Counted from the first letter of the stretch, positions 7,519-15,923 are shown. The stretch is 22,394 bases of DNA from UBA1038 sp964481445 (GCA_964481445.1 CAYZTQ010000028.1:1-22394), one strand, 5' to 3'. Notes: generated by a model from the letters alone, not told the origin. Numbers and translations are program-made.

Positions 7519-8490
7519 ATGAAGGAATATACGGTCGCGGTGGTCGGGGCCACGGGTCTGGTCGGCGGTACGATGCTGGGCGCGCTGGAAAAGGGAAATT
7601 TTCCAGTAAGCAGGTTGGTTCCGCTGGCTTCGGCGCAATCAAAGGGCAGGACGCTTGCCTTTGAAGGTCGGCAATACGAGGTGCAGGAAGTCTCGCAGGC
7701 AGCCTTTGAAGGCGCCGATCTGGCGCTGTTCGCGGCGGGCGGGGCGGTCAGCCTCAAGTGGGCCCCTGTCGCTGCGGCCATGGGCGCGCTGGTGGTCGAT
7801 AACAGCAGCGCCTTCCGCATGGAAAAGGATGTGCCGCTGGTGGTACCCGAGGTGAACCCAGAGGATTTGCGGCCCTCCGGCATCATCGCCAACCCCAACT
7901 GCTCCACCATCCAGAGCGTGGTGGCGCTTGCGCCGCTGCGGCCCTTCGGCCTGCGCCGCGTGGTGTACAGCAGCTATCAGGCGGTGTCGGGCTCAGGCTT
8001 GAGAGGGCTTCATGACCTTGAAAACAACACGCAGAACTTTTACCCGCATCCGATTGCCGGCAACCTTTTGCCGCATATCGACAGCTTTACCGAGGATGGC
8101 TACACCAAAGAAGAGCACAAGATGATCAACGAGACCCGCAAGATCCTCCACCTGCCGGAGCTGGCCGTCACGGCAACCACCGTGCGCGTGCCCGTTCCCT
8201 ATGGCCACGGCGTCAGCATCAATGTAGAGCTGGAGCGCGGCTTTGACATGGCGGAAATCCGCGGCGCTCTGGCTGCGCAGCCGGGGCTGATCGTGCAGGA
8301 TGATCCGGGCAAAAATCTCTATCCCATGCCGCTCTACGCCGCGGGCCGCGACGAGGTGTTTGTCGGCCGCATCCGGCGGGATTTTAGCGTGAAGAACGGC
8401 CTCAACCTCTGGGTGGTGGCCGACAACGTCCGAAAAGGCGCGGCGGTCAACGCCGTGCAGATCGCACGGCGCGTGCTCGGAGTCGATTAG
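7519..8490 (+). CDS. asd: Aspartate-semialdehyde dehydrogenase
   Basis: This 323-residue NADPH-dependent enzyme reduces aspartyl-4-phosphate to aspartate semialdehyde, the branch point to lysine/diaminopimelate, threonine and methionine. The N-terminal Rossmann motif is GATGLVGGTML (10-20). VDNSSAFRM lies at 93-101, the nucleophile C128 sits in ANPNCST, SSYQAVSGSG at 151-160, and the catalytic-base region is RVPVPYGHG with H230. The last motif differs from the more common GHSEAV form, but the histidine is kept. AAGGGGAAG precedes the ATG. The gene stands alone, between the gpmI terminator and a bidirectional terminator, and I see no riboswitch or T-box in its short leader. Confidence 0.95.
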   Translation: MKEYTVAVVGATGLVGGTMLGALEKGNFPVSRLVPLASAQSKGRTLAFEGRQYEVQEVSQAAFEGADLALFAAGGAVSLKWAPVAAAMGALVVDNSSAFRMEKDVPLVVPEVNPEDLRPSGIIANPNCSTIQSVVALAPLRPFGLRRVVYSSYQAVSGSGLRGLHDLENNTQNFYPHPIAGNLLPHIDSFTEDGYTKEEHKMINETRKILHLPELAVTATTVRVPVPYGHGVSINVELERGFDMAEIRGALAAQPGLIVQDDPGKNLYPMPLYAAGRDEVFVGRIRRDFSVKNGLNLWVVADNVRKGAAVNAVQIARRVLGVD

Positions 8491-8510
8491 TCCATACAAA
8501 GTCATAAAAT

Positions 8511-8542
8511 AAAACGGAAGGTGTGCGCAGCCTTCCGTTTTT
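8511..8542. terminator. Bidirectional terminator between asd and the ABC exporter operon
   Basis: AAAACGGAAGG (8511-8521) and CCTTCCGTTTT (8531-8541) form an 11-bp stem with a nine-base loop and end in a T run. Because the other arm begins with an A run, the structure can serve both asd (plus) and the convergent permease gene (minus). Confidence 0.85.
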
Positions 8543-8554
8543 ATAATTCATTCG

Positions 8555-9724
8555 TTAGCGGCCCGTTTCCGCGAGGCCCCTTCTTTTCGCGCCCAGCAGG
8601 GCAAGGGCCAGAAAGGCCGCGCAGAAGCCCAGCTGGATCAGCACGCTTTCGCGGCTGTATGCAAGGGCGGTCGCGCCGGGCGCAAGACCCGGGCTCAGGG
8701 CGTCGATGGCCCTGACATACCAGTGCGTCGGCAGGAAGGAGGCGATACGCTGCACCTGATTGCCCAGCAGGCTCTGCGGGACAAACACGCCCGACAGGAA
8801 GGAAGCGCTCAGCGTGACCACGTTGGAAACGGCGGACTGTACGGTGTGGCTGGTAATCAGGGTGGAGAGCGCGAAGCTCAGGCACAGGCAGACCAGTGTG
8901 TGCACCAGGGTGTTATACAGGATCAGGCGGATGACCGCGGGGTGCGTACCCTTGCCGAAGACCGCGAGACCGGTTGTCACCAGAACGGCCCAGAGGGCCA
9001 GCGCGAGCAGCAGGCTGCCCAGGATCAGCTGCAGAATCTGCCGCGTCATGGGCACGGGCGAGGCCGCGCTGCGCTGGCGGATTTCGGGCCTGCTGACAGA
9101 CAGCATCACCGAGCTGATGCACAGGATCAGGATGGAGAGCGTGGCGTAGGCGTAATAGCGCAGGTAGAAAATCAGCGAATGGCCCTGGCTGACGGGGGAA
9201 GAGAGCATCTTCGTATCCGCCTGCTCCCTGAGGCCGTCTCTCACGCGTCGGGCGAGGTCTTCTTCGCTGATGCCCGGCAGGCCGTCCCGGTAGAGGGAGG
9301 CGAGGCGCAGATAGCGACCGATCAGCAGCTCTACCTGCACCTGCGGCATGACGTCATGGCCCACCCTGCGCTCAAGGCCGGGGTCGTTTTCACCGGCGAG
9401 AAAGCGCTGCGTAAAGTCTTCGGGAATGGTCAGGATATAGTCCGTTTCGCCGAAGTAGAGGGCGTCAAGACGCGCGCTTTCGTTCTGCGCAAGGTCCACC
9501 GGGCTGGTCATCTCCCGAAGGTAGCTTTCAATCCCCCTGCCGACAGCGCCTGCGTCTTTGTTTTCAATGGCGAGCAGCACCTTGCTGCTTTCAAAGCCCT
9601 CTTCGGGCTGCGAGCCGGAAAAGGCGACGAACAGCATGGTGATCAGCAGAAAGGCGCCCAGGTAGATCAGAAAGGTGGATTTGTTTTTGGCCACGATCCT
9701 GAAAAACAGCTTAAAGGCTTGCAT
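8555..9724 (-). CDS. ABC-2 type exporter permease, second subunit
   Basis: This 389-residue integral membrane protein has one N-terminal hydrophobic segment (about 18-36). An extracytoplasmic domain of roughly 170 residues follows, then a C-terminal block of about five or six membrane segments starting near LSILILCISSVML. This topology is typical of ABC-2 exporter permeases (PF12698-like). Its ATG overlaps the end of the upstream permease by 14 bases and has GAGGAGG in front, indicating coupled translation. It is the last gene of the minus-strand ATPase-permease-permease operon and ends at the shared bidirectional terminator. The substrate cannot be read from the sequence; lipophilic antibiotics or lipids are the usual range for this family. 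Confidence 0.9.
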   Translation of the reverse strand: MQAFKLFFRIVAKNKSTFLIYLGAFLLITMLFVAFSGSQPEEGFESSKVLLAIENKDAGAVGRGIESYLREMTSPVDLAQNESARLDALYFGETDYILTIPEDFTQRFLAGENDPGLERRVGHDVMPQVQVELLIGRYLRLASLYRDGLPGISEEDLARRVRDGLREQADTKMLSSPVSQGHSLIFYLRYYAYATLSILILCISSVMLSVSRPEIRQRSAASPVPMTRQILQLILGSLLLALALWAVLVTTGLAVFGKGTHPAVIRLILYNTLVHTLVCLCLSFALSTLITSHTVQSAVSNVVTLSASFLSGVFVPQSLLGNQVQRIASFLPTHWYVRAIDALSPGLAPGATALAYSRESVLIQLGFCAAFLALALLGAKRRGLAETGR

Positions 9725-10844
9725 ACTTCGGCCTCCTCATCAGCAGGGTGACGGCGGTCAGAAACACGAGGATGAAGGCGCAGATCAGGCCGATGTTCAG
9801 CCAGAACCTGTCCAGCGTCGGGAACAGATAGAGCGCGTAGAAGGCGTCCGCGATCAGGTTGACGGGGTTGAGGTAGGCGGCCAGCGGAAGCCTTGCCTGC
9901 ACAAGATACTTGATGCCTGATACCATCATGCCCGAGAGAAAACTGCCGCCCATGGAAACAGCCAGCAGGATCGAGACCATCAGCCCTTCCTTTTTCTTAA
10001 ACAGCGCGCAGACAAGGGCGCCCATGCCCACCCCCATGATGGTGCCGAGGGCGCAGGTCAAGAGGATCAGGCCGCCCCTCGGCCCGAACTCTACCCCGAT
10101 GCCGAGGGAAATGTAGAGATAGAGCAGCAGCACCGAGACAAACTGCAGCAGCGCCGAGGCCAGAAAGGAGGCGGCGAACATGGTCAGCCTGCCCACGGGG
10201 GCCAGCGCGTTTCTAATGGCGACGGAGCTTTGGTTGGCCTGCGTAGCCGAAACCGCCTTGATGCCCTGAAAGCCGCCGTACATGCAGGCCATCGCGATCA
10301 AAGAGAAGAAATAGCTGGCCATCAGGTCCATGCTGCGCTGGCCGGGCGCGTCCTGAATCCTGACGGGCTCGTAATCGCGCTGCATCAGCTTGAGCGCGCC
10401 GAGCGGGTTTTTCGCCATCATGGCCCGGTTCGCTTCGTAGATTTGCAGGTAGGTGTCGGCAAACTCCTTGATAATGCTCTGGTTCAGGCCTCGTGAGCGG
10501 AACGTGAGCAGCGGCTTTTCTCCCTGCACGGCCAGCATGCCCGATACCTGCCCGTCCAGCAGCTGCTGCTGGCCTTCTTCCTGTGAAACAAGATGGAGGT
10601 CAAACAGCGCGTCTTCGCCGCTTGAGGCGCTCCTGAGGGCAGAGCGCAGCGGGATATTTGATTGGTAGGCCTCGTTGTTGATCACGGCCAGCGGGATGCT
10701 GCTGAACGAGGTTTCCTTGGCGATGTTGCCCAGCGCCAGCCAGAACAGCGTGGCCAGCACAATGGGGAAAACAGAGGACCAGAAGAAGCTGGCGCGGTCT
10801 TTGAGGCCGCAGCGGAGGCGCGAAATAAAAATATGGCCGAACAT
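9711..10844 (-). CDS. ABC-2 type exporter permease, first subunit
   Basis: This 377-residue permease has the same architecture as its neighbour: a membrane segment at about 21-40, a large outside loop, then clustered membrane segments ending in an LLMRRPKY cytoplasmic tail. Two different permeases plus one ATPase make a heteromeric exporter. The ATG at 10844 is preceded by GGAGGG, which overlaps the stop region of the ATPase gene 11 bases upstream. Sequence similarity to the second permease is weak by eye, so any duplication is old. Confidence 0.9.
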   Translation of the reverse strand: MFGHIFISRLRCGLKDRASFFWSSVFPIVLATLFWLALGNIAKETSFSSIPLAVINNEAYQSNIPLRSALRSASSGEDALFDLHLVSQEEGQQQLLDGQVSGMLAVQGEKPLLTFRSRGLNQSIIKEFADTYLQIYEANRAMMAKNPLGALKLMQRDYEPVRIQDAPGQRSMDLMASYFFSLIAMACMYGGFQGIKAVSATQANQSSVAIRNALAPVGRLTMFAASFLASALLQFVSVLLLYLYISLGIGVEFGPRGGLILLTCALGTIMGVGMGALVCALFKKKEGLMVSILLAVSMGGSFLSGMMVSGIKYLVQARLPLAAYLNPVNLIADAFYALYLFPTLDRFWLNIGLICAFILVFLTAVTLLMRRPKYASL

Positions 10845-10855
10845 GCTCTCCCTCC

Positions 10856-11809
10856 TCAGCCCGCCGCGCTGTCGCGCAGGTGCTTGCCGGTGATCTCCAG
10901 AAATACGTCGTTCAGCGTTGGTTGCTGCGAGAAGATGCTGCCGTAGCCGAGCTTCTGGCCGTCCAGATAATTCATCACGGCGGCAAGCCCGGCGTGCCCA
11001 CGCTGCGTCTTGATCTCGAGGTTACCGCCCTCGGCCTTCACGCTCAGAATGCCGGGCAGGCCGCGCAGGCCCTCTTCCAGCGCCTCGTCCGCCCGCTCCA
11101 GCAGCTGCACCGAGATGGTTTCGCCGAGGTTGATCATGGCCTTCAATTCTTCCTTGGTGCCCAGCGCGATGACGCGGCCCCTGTCCATGATGGCGATGCG
11201 GGTGCAGATCTGCTCCACCTCTTCCATGTAGTGCGAGGTATAAATAATAGTGGCCCCTTCGCGGTTGAGCCTGACGATGCCCTCCAAAATGCTGTTGCGG
11301 GCCTGCGGGTCGACAGCCACGGTCGGCTCGTCCATGAAGATCAGCTCGGGCTTGTGGGCGATGCCGCAGGCGATGTTGAGCCGCCGCTTCAGGCCGCCGC
11401 TGAGCTTCTTGGGGTAAAAGCGCCGAAAGTCCTGCAGGCCGGCCAGGTCTATGGCGCTTTGCACCAGCCCGGCCGCCTTCTGCCTGTCTCTTTCGTACAG
11501 GCCGCAGAAATAGGCGATGTTCTGCTCCACCGTCAGCTCGTCAAACACCGCCACGTCCTGCATCACAAGACCGATGCGCCGCTTGATGTCGTAGCTGTCG
11601 GGCCGCATCTGCCTGCCGAAGACCTGCACTTCCCCCTTATCGAAGCTGAGCAGGGAAAGGATGGTGTTGATGGCCGTCGTTTTGCCCGAGCCGTTGGGCC
11701 CGAGCAGGCCAAAAATCTCCCCGGGCATGACTTCAAGGTTCAGATGGTCAAGGGCGATCAGGTCGCCGTAGCGCTTGACCAGATTCTCGATTTTGATGAC
11801 CGGCGTCAT
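10856..11809 (-). CDS. ABC exporter ATP-binding protein
   Basis: This 317-residue ATPase energises the two permeases encoded downstream. It has Walker A GPNGSGKT (37-44), the Q-loop near VMQD (82-85), the signature LSGGLKRR (136-143), Walker B LIFMDE (156-161) and the H-loop TSHYMEE (191-197). The D-loop region reads PTVAVDP instead of the common PTxGLDP. A C-terminal extension of about 90 residues is of the drug-exporter (DrrA/CcmA-like) type. The frame is open upstream to 11956, but the ATG at 11809 has AAGGAG nine bases before it and a matching promoter further up. It is divergent from the two-component genes. Confidence 0.95.
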   Translation of the reverse strand: MTPVIKIENLVKRYGDLIALDHLNLEVMPGEIFGLLGPNGSGKTTAINTILSLLSFDKGEVQVFGRQMRPDSYDIKRRIGLVMQDVAVFDELTVEQNIAYFCGLYERDRQKAAGLVQSAIDLAGLQDFRRFYPKKLSGGLKRRLNIACGIAHKPELIFMDEPTVAVDPQARNSILEGIVRLNREGATIIYTSHYMEEVEQICTRIAIMDRGRVIALGTKEELKAMINLGETISVQLLERADEALEEGLRGLPGILSVKAEGGNLEIKTQRGHAGLAAVMNYLDGQKLGYGSIFSQQPTLNDVFLEITGKHLRDSAAG

Positions 11810-11854
11810 GTTGCTGTTCTCCTTGATGATGATGCGCGGTGTCCCCGCAATGAA

Positions 11855-11883
11855 AGCATAGCCCGAAGGCCGCTGGCTTACAA
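11855..11883 (-). promoter_or_regulatory. Promoter of the ABC exporter operon
   Basis: Read on the minus strand, TTGTAA (plus 11878-11883) and TATGCT (plus 11855-11860) are separated by 17 bases, 45 bases upstream of the ATPase start codon. It is back to back with the promoter of the two-component system. Confidence 0.65.
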
Positions 11884-11920
11884 GTGACGCCGCTCCCGCA
11901 GCGGGGTGACAAATGTAACG
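11884..11920. promoter_or_regulatory. Shared region between divergent -35 boxes (candidate response-regulator site)
   Basis: The 37 bases between the two -35 boxes contain GTGAC at 11884-11888 and 11906-11910, a related GTAAC at 11915-11919, and a dyad CCGCT-N5-AGCGG (11890-11904). A NarL-type regulator bound here could act on both operons. No binding motif of a known regulator is recognised with confidence. Confidence 0.35.
11910..11919 (+). repeat. Promoter-region decamer CAAATGTAAC, copy 1
   Basis: The same ten bases also occur at 18636-18645, in another divergent intergenic region. Here the decamer ends one base before the -35 box of the histidine-kinase promoter. A shared regulator site is possible, but coincidence is not excluded. 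Confidence 0.3.
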
Positions 11921-11949
11921 TTGAAACGGAGGGGAAAACCGCCTACAAT
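11921..11949 (+). promoter_or_regulatory. Promoter of the two-component operon
   Basis: TTGAAA (11921-11926) and TACAAT (11944-11949) have an optimal 17-base spacer, about 30 bases upstream of the kinase start codon. The match to the sigma-A consensus is good. Confidence 0.7.
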
Positions 11950-11978
11950 GAAACAAAGCAGGAAAGGGGAGAGAAGGC

Positions 11979-13055
11979 TTGAGTCTGCGCGCGGAAAAAT
12001 GGGTGCTGCTCGCGCTTTGCGCCGTGCTGGGCGCAAGCTTTGCTCCGCAGGAGTATCATGCCTACGCTGTGGTGCCGCTGATGGCGGCCTTTATCCCTAC
12101 GGCGCTGGCCGAGGTGCTGCGGGTAGAAGGCCTCAGGCTGGCGCTGCCCTGCCTTGCCGCGGCGGCCGCTTTCTTTTACCCGCCGCTGTTTTTCTACCTG
12201 CCGGTCTTTGTCTGGGATCTTTGGCTGCCCAAAGAAAGGCTGCTGCTTCTTTGCTTCGCCCCGGCCCTGCTGACCGGGCCGCGCTTCGGATTGGCCGCGA
12301 TGGTTGCTGTGCTGCTGCTTTGCGCTCTCGCAGCGCTGATCAAACGGCAGTCTGAGCGCCTTTTGCAGAAAACAAGAGAGAATTACAGCCTGCGCGACGA
12401 TGGGGAGGAGCTGGCCAGCAGCCTGCGGGCCAGCAACGCGAGGCTGCTGGAGCAGCAGGAGGAGACGGCCAGAATGGCCGCCCTCGGCGAACGCGCGCGC
12501 ATCGCGCGCGAAATGCACGACAGCGTGGGCCATGTGCTGTCAAGCGCCCTGCTGCAGACGGGCGCGCTGATGGCGACGAGCGACGACCCGGCGCAAAAGG
12601 AAAGGCTCTCTCAGCTCAACCGCACGCTCAGCGAGGGCATGGGCGAGGTGCGGGGCGCCATCCACCAGCTGCGGGACGAGTCGCTGGATTTGCGGGATGA
12701 GATGGAAAAGCTGACGCAGGGCTTTCGCTTTTGCAGCGTGACGCTGGAATACGACATGGGCGAGAACCTGCCCTCCGATATCCGGCAGGCCTTTGCCGCC
12801 ATCGTGAAGGAGGGGCTTTCCAACGTGGCCCGCCATTCCGACGCCGACCGCGTGACGGTGACGGCGCAGGAGCACCCGGCCTTTTATCAGCTGATCGTGC
12901 GCGACAACGGGCATGCTGTAAAGCCGGGACGCAGCGGCGGTATGGGGCTTGAGAACATCCGCGGCCGCGTGGAGCAGCTGGGCGGCCTTGTCCGCATCGG
13001 GCAGACGGACAGCGGCTTTGAGATTTTTGTCTCCGTGAGAAAGGGGGAGGGCTGA
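11979..13055 (+). CDS. Sensor histidine kinase, HisKA_3 (DesK/NarL) type
   Basis: This 358-residue membrane sensor has an N-terminal half with four or five hydrophobic segments (about 8-23, 29-47, 54-79, 88-98 and 103-121) joined by very short loops. There is no sizeable extracellular domain, which suggests sensing in or at the membrane. A helical linker (about 122-166) leads to the HisKA_3 box ERARIAREMHDSVGH with phosphoacceptor H180. The C-terminal HATPase domain shows RDNG and GGMGLENIRGRVEQLGG. The start is TTG at 11979, with GGGGAG at 11966-11971. The stop overlaps the regulator's ATG by one base. Its divergent neighbour, an ABC-2 exporter, is the likely output. Confidence 0.92.
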   Translation: MSLRAEKWVLLALCAVLGASFAPQEYHAYAVVPLMAAFIPTALAEVLRVEGLRLALPCLAAAAAFFYPPLFFYLPVFVWDLWLPKERLLLLCFAPALLTGPRFGLAAMVAVLLLCALAALIKRQSERLLQKTRENYSLRDDGEELASSLRASNARLLEQQEETARMAALGERARIAREMHDSVGHVLSSALLQTGALMATSDDPAQKERLSQLNRTLSEGMGEVRGAIHQLRDESLDLRDEMEKLTQGFRFCSVTLEYDMGENLPSDIRQAFAAIVKEGLSNVARHSDADRVTVTAQEHPAFYQLIVRDNGHAVKPGRSGGMGLENIRGRVEQLGGLVRIGQTDSGFEIFVSVRKGEG

Positions 13056-13681
13056 TGCGCCTCGTGATTGTGGATGACGACCGGCTCGCCGCGATGTCGC
13101 TTGAAACGATTCTGAAGTCGAAGGGCTTTGAGGTGCTGGCGACCGGCGCCAGCGGCGGCGAGGCCGTCCAGCTGTACCTTGAACACCGCCCGGACGTGCT
13201 GCTGATGGATATCCGCATGCAGGGGGAAAGCGGACTTGATGCGGCGGAAAAGATTCTGGCAAAGGATCCGCAGGCCCGCATTCTGTTTCTGACCACCTTT
13301 TCGGATGATGCGTATATCCGCCGCGCACTGAGCCTGGGCGCGATGGGTTATCTGCTGAAGCAGGATTATGAGAGCCTGCCCGGCGCGCTGGAAGCCGCGG
13401 TGAAGGGGCAGACGGTCTTTGGCGAAGGCGTGGCCGAAAAACTGCCCGGGCTATTGAAGGGCGGAGCAGCAGGGCCTGAAAGCAGCCTGACGGAGCGGGA
13501 GAGCGAGCTGATGCGCCTGGTCGCGGCGGGCCTCAACAATCGGGAGATCGCCGCCCGCCTGTACCTGAGCGAAGGCAGGGTGCGCAACGCGCTCAGCACC
13601 ATCCTTGAAAAGCTTGCCCTGCGTGACAGAACGCAGCTGGCGGTGTATTATCACACCAAGGTGAAACCCGGAAACATCTAG
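13055..13681 (+). CDS. Response regulator, NarL/LuxR family
   Basis: This 208-residue regulator is the cognate partner of the preceding kinase. The receiver domain (1 to about 120) has the acidic pocket D7/D8, phosphoacceptor D52 (LLMDIRM), the switch threonine T80 or T81 and conserved K102 (GYLLKQ). A C-terminal LuxR-type helix-turn-helix (about 148-200) reads LTERESELMRLVAAGLNNRE and then IAARLYLSEGRVRNALSTIL. It overlaps the kinase gene by one base. It probably binds the intergenic region upstream of the kinase and activates the exporter promoter; this is inferred from family practice, not seen. Confidence 0.94.
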   Translation: MRLVIVDDDRLAAMSLETILKSKGFEVLATGASGGEAVQLYLEHRPDVLLMDIRMQGESGLDAAEKILAKDPQARILFLTTFSDDAYIRRALSLGAMGYLLKQDYESLPGALEAAVKGQTVFGEGVAEKLPGLLKGGAAGPESSLTERESELMRLVAAGLNNREIAARLYLSEGRVRNALSTILEKLALRDRTQLAVYYHTKVKPGNI

Positions 13682-13719
13682 GATACGGACACAGTAAAAT
13701 TTCGATCAGGGAGGCCGGC

Positions 13720-14622
13720 ATGGCAAAGATTATCGAGTGCATCCCCAATTTCAGCGAAGGGCGGAATCAGGATATTATCAAGGGGCTGGAAGAAGCGGCC
13801 CGCTCCGTGCCCGGCTGCGCGCTGCTGAACCTGCAGTCGGATGAAAACCACAACCGCAGCGTGCTGACCCTGCTGGGCAGCCCCGAAGCGGTGGAGGAGG
13901 CCGCCTTCCGCCTGGCGAAAAAGGCGGCGGAAAGCATCGACCTCACCGTGCACCGCGGCGCGCACCCGCGCATGGGGGCAATGGACGTGCTGCCCTTTGT
14001 GCCGCTGCTGAATGCTACGATGGAAGAATGCGTGGCGATCTCAAAGCGCGTTGCCAGGCGCATCTGGGAAGAGCTGAAGGTGCCGAGCTTTCTGTACGAG
14101 GCTTCGGCCGCGTCGCCCGAGCGCGCCAACCTGGCCGCGCTGCGCAAGGGCGAGTTTGAGGGCATGAACGAAAAGCTGCTGCAGCCCGGTTGGGCGCCTG
14201 ATTTCGGCGAAAGGCGGGTGCACCCGACCGCGGGCATCACCGCCATCGGCGCGCGCATGCCGCTGATCGCCTTCAATGTCAATCTGGATACCGACGACGT
14301 GAGCATCGCCAGGGCTATCGCAAAATCGGTGCGCGGTTCCTCGGGCGGCTACAGGGCCTGCAAGGCGCTGGGCATCATGCTGGAGGACAGAAAAATCGCC
14401 CAGGTATCCATGAACATGGTCAATTATGAAGAAACGCCGCTTTACCGCGTGTACGAGGCCATCCGCTTTGAGGCGGAGCGCTGGGGCGTGCGCATCATCG
14501 GCAGCGAGCTGATTGGCATGAGCCCGGCCAAGGCGCTGATCGACGCGGCGGAGTATTACCTGAAGCTGGAGAACTTCAGCTGCAGGGAGCAGGTGCTCGA
14601 ATACTACATGATTGCTGAATAA
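13720..14622 (+). CDS. ftcD: Glutamate formimidoyltransferase (stand-alone FtcD transferase domain)
   Basis: This 300-residue enzyme transfers a formimino group between N-formimidoyl-L-glutamate and tetrahydrofolate, linking histidine breakdown to one-carbon metabolism. The start KIIECIPNFSEGR is the family hallmark. HRGAHPRMGAMDVLPF carries H82, the position of the catalytic histidine in the mammalian enzyme. The C-terminal transferase half shows VSMNMVNYEETPLYRVYEAI. The cyclodeaminase domain of animal FTCD is absent, as is common in bacteria. GGGAGG precedes the ATG. It starts 38 bases after the response regulator and could be read from the same transcript, although no functional link is obvious. 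No hut genes are nearby. Confidence 0.93.
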   Translation: MAKIIECIPNFSEGRNQDIIKGLEEAARSVPGCALLNLQSDENHNRSVLTLLGSPEAVEEAAFRLAKKAAESIDLTVHRGAHPRMGAMDVLPFVPLLNATMEECVAISKRVARRIWEELKVPSFLYEASAASPERANLAALRKGEFEGMNEKLLQPGWAPDFGERRVHPTAGITAIGARMPLIAFNVNLDTDDVSIARAIAKSVRGSSGGYRACKALGIMLEDRKIAQVSMNMVNYEETPLYRVYEAIRFEAERWGVRIIGSELIGMSPAKALIDAAEYYLKLENFSCREQVLEYYMIAE

Positions 14623-14635
14623 GGAAAGATAAAAC

Positions 14636-14673
14636 AAGCAGGGCCTGCAGGTATGTTTTGGCAGGCCCTGCTT
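14636..14673. terminator. Bidirectional terminator between ftcD and the glycerate kinase gene
   Basis: AAGCAGGGCCTGC (14636-14648) and GCAGGCCCTGCTT (14661-14673) form a perfect 13-bp stem with a 12-base loop, between two convergent genes. Short T/A flanks on both sides fit use in both directions. Confidence 0.8.
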
Positions 14674-14687
14674 TATGGTTTTGGAAG

Positions 14688-15923
14688 CTAGCGTTTGATC
14701 AGCAGCACGCTGACATCGTTCACGTTGGTGCCGGTGGGGCCGGTGATGATCAGCCCGCCGCATTTTTCCAGCGCGTGGTAGGCGTCGTTGTCTTCCAGCA
14801 CGCGGAAGATGTCGATGCCCTCCTCCTTGAGGCGCGCGGCCGTCTCGCCGTCGGCATAACCGCCGGCGGCGTCCGTCGGGCCGTCCGTGCCGTCGCTGCC
14901 CAGCGAGAACACGGCGGTGTCAGCAAGGCCCGAGATGCCCATCGCGGCGGACAGCGCCAGCTCCTGGTTGCGGCCGCCTTTACCCTTGCCCTTCAGCTTG
15001 ACCACGGTTTCGCCGCCTGCGATAAAGGCCAGCGATTTTTCGCTGCTCTGGTGGTATTGGGCGATGGAAGCGAGAAAGCTGCCGGCCTCCCGTGCCTGAC
15101 AGGCAAGGCTCGCCGTCAGGATATGCGGCTCGTAGCCCAGCCTTTGGGCTTCCTCCGCCGCCGCTTTGCACAGGCCGCGCACGCTGCCGGTCACGAGACT
15201 GTGCACATTGAAAAGCTCCTTGGGCGTTTCCGCACTCAGGCAGGCCTCCGCTTCCTTGGAAAGAATCAGCTGATATTTGCCGGCGATGTGCAGCGCGTCG
15301 GCGCGGGTGCTGCTGTCTGGGTAGGCGGGGCCGGAGGCGATCATGTCCAGCGGGTCGCCGATGATGTCGGAGAGAATGACGGAATAGACCGTGGCCGGCT
15401 CGCAGAGCCTGGCGAAGCGGCCGCCCTTGACGCGGCTCAGCCGCTTGCGGATGGTGTTCATCTCTACGATATCGGCGCCGGAGCGCAGCAGCTGGTCGGT
15501 GATGCTCTGCAGCTCCTGCTCTGGGATGAGCGGCAATTCAAACAGGGCGGAGCCGCCGCCCGAAATGAGCAGCAGCACGCTGTCCTCTTTCTTGAGGCCG
15601 CTGACCAGACGGATGGCCTCTTCCGTCGCGGAAAAGGAGTTGGCGTCCGGCACGGGGTGGCCCGCTTCGCGCAGGCGCAGGCTGCCGATCGGCCCTTTCA
15701 CATGGCCGTATTTGGTGATGACGATGCCGTCCTCAATCCGGCTGCCCAGCGCCTCGTGGGCGGCTTTCGCCATCTGCCACGCGGCCTTGCCCAGCGCGAC
15801 CAGAATGACGCGCCCTCCTGCATGAAACTGGATACCTTCAAGCGCCGCCTGCACTGCGGTATCCGGCAGGGCGGAGCGGAGGGCGGCTTTCATGATCAGA
15901 TCTGCGTCATGTCTCAGGCTCAT
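14688..15923 (-). CDS. Glycerate 2-kinase, MOFRL (GckA/TtuD) family
   Basis: This 411-residue protein of the MOFRL family is often labelled hydroxypyruvate reductase (TtuD), although characterised members are glycerate kinases forming 2-phosphoglycerate. Motifs include ISGGGSALFELP, MNTIRKRLSRVKGGRFA and SDIIGDPLDMIASGP. The C-terminal MOFRL domain has AGGETVV, GGRNQELALSAAM and GSDGTDGPTDAAGG. The frame is open upstream to 16010, but the ATG at 15923 has AAAAGGAG in front. It lies 79 bases downstream of a GntP permease in the same orientation, suggesting glycerate (or a related hydroxyacid) uptake followed by phosphorylation. The product would enter glycolysis at the gpmI-enolase junction. 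Confidence 0.88.
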   Translation of the reverse strand: MSLRHDADLIMKAALRSALPDTAVQAALEGIQFHAGGRVILVALGKAAWQMAKAAHEALGSRIEDGIVITKYGHVKGPIGSLRLREAGHPVPDANSFSATEEAIRLVSGLKKEDSVLLLISGGGSALFELPLIPEQELQSITDQLLRSGADIVEMNTIRKRLSRVKGGRFARLCEPATVYSVILSDIIGDPLDMIASGPAYPDSSTRADALHIAGKYQLILSKEAEACLSAETPKELFNVHSLVTGSVRGLCKAAAEEAQRLGYEPHILTASLACQAREAGSFLASIAQYHQSSEKSLAFIAGGETVVKLKGKGKGGRNQELALSAAMGISGLADTAVFSLGSDGTDGPTDAAGGYADGETAARLKEEGIDIFRVLEDNDAYHALEKCGGLIITGPTGTNVNDVSVLLIKR

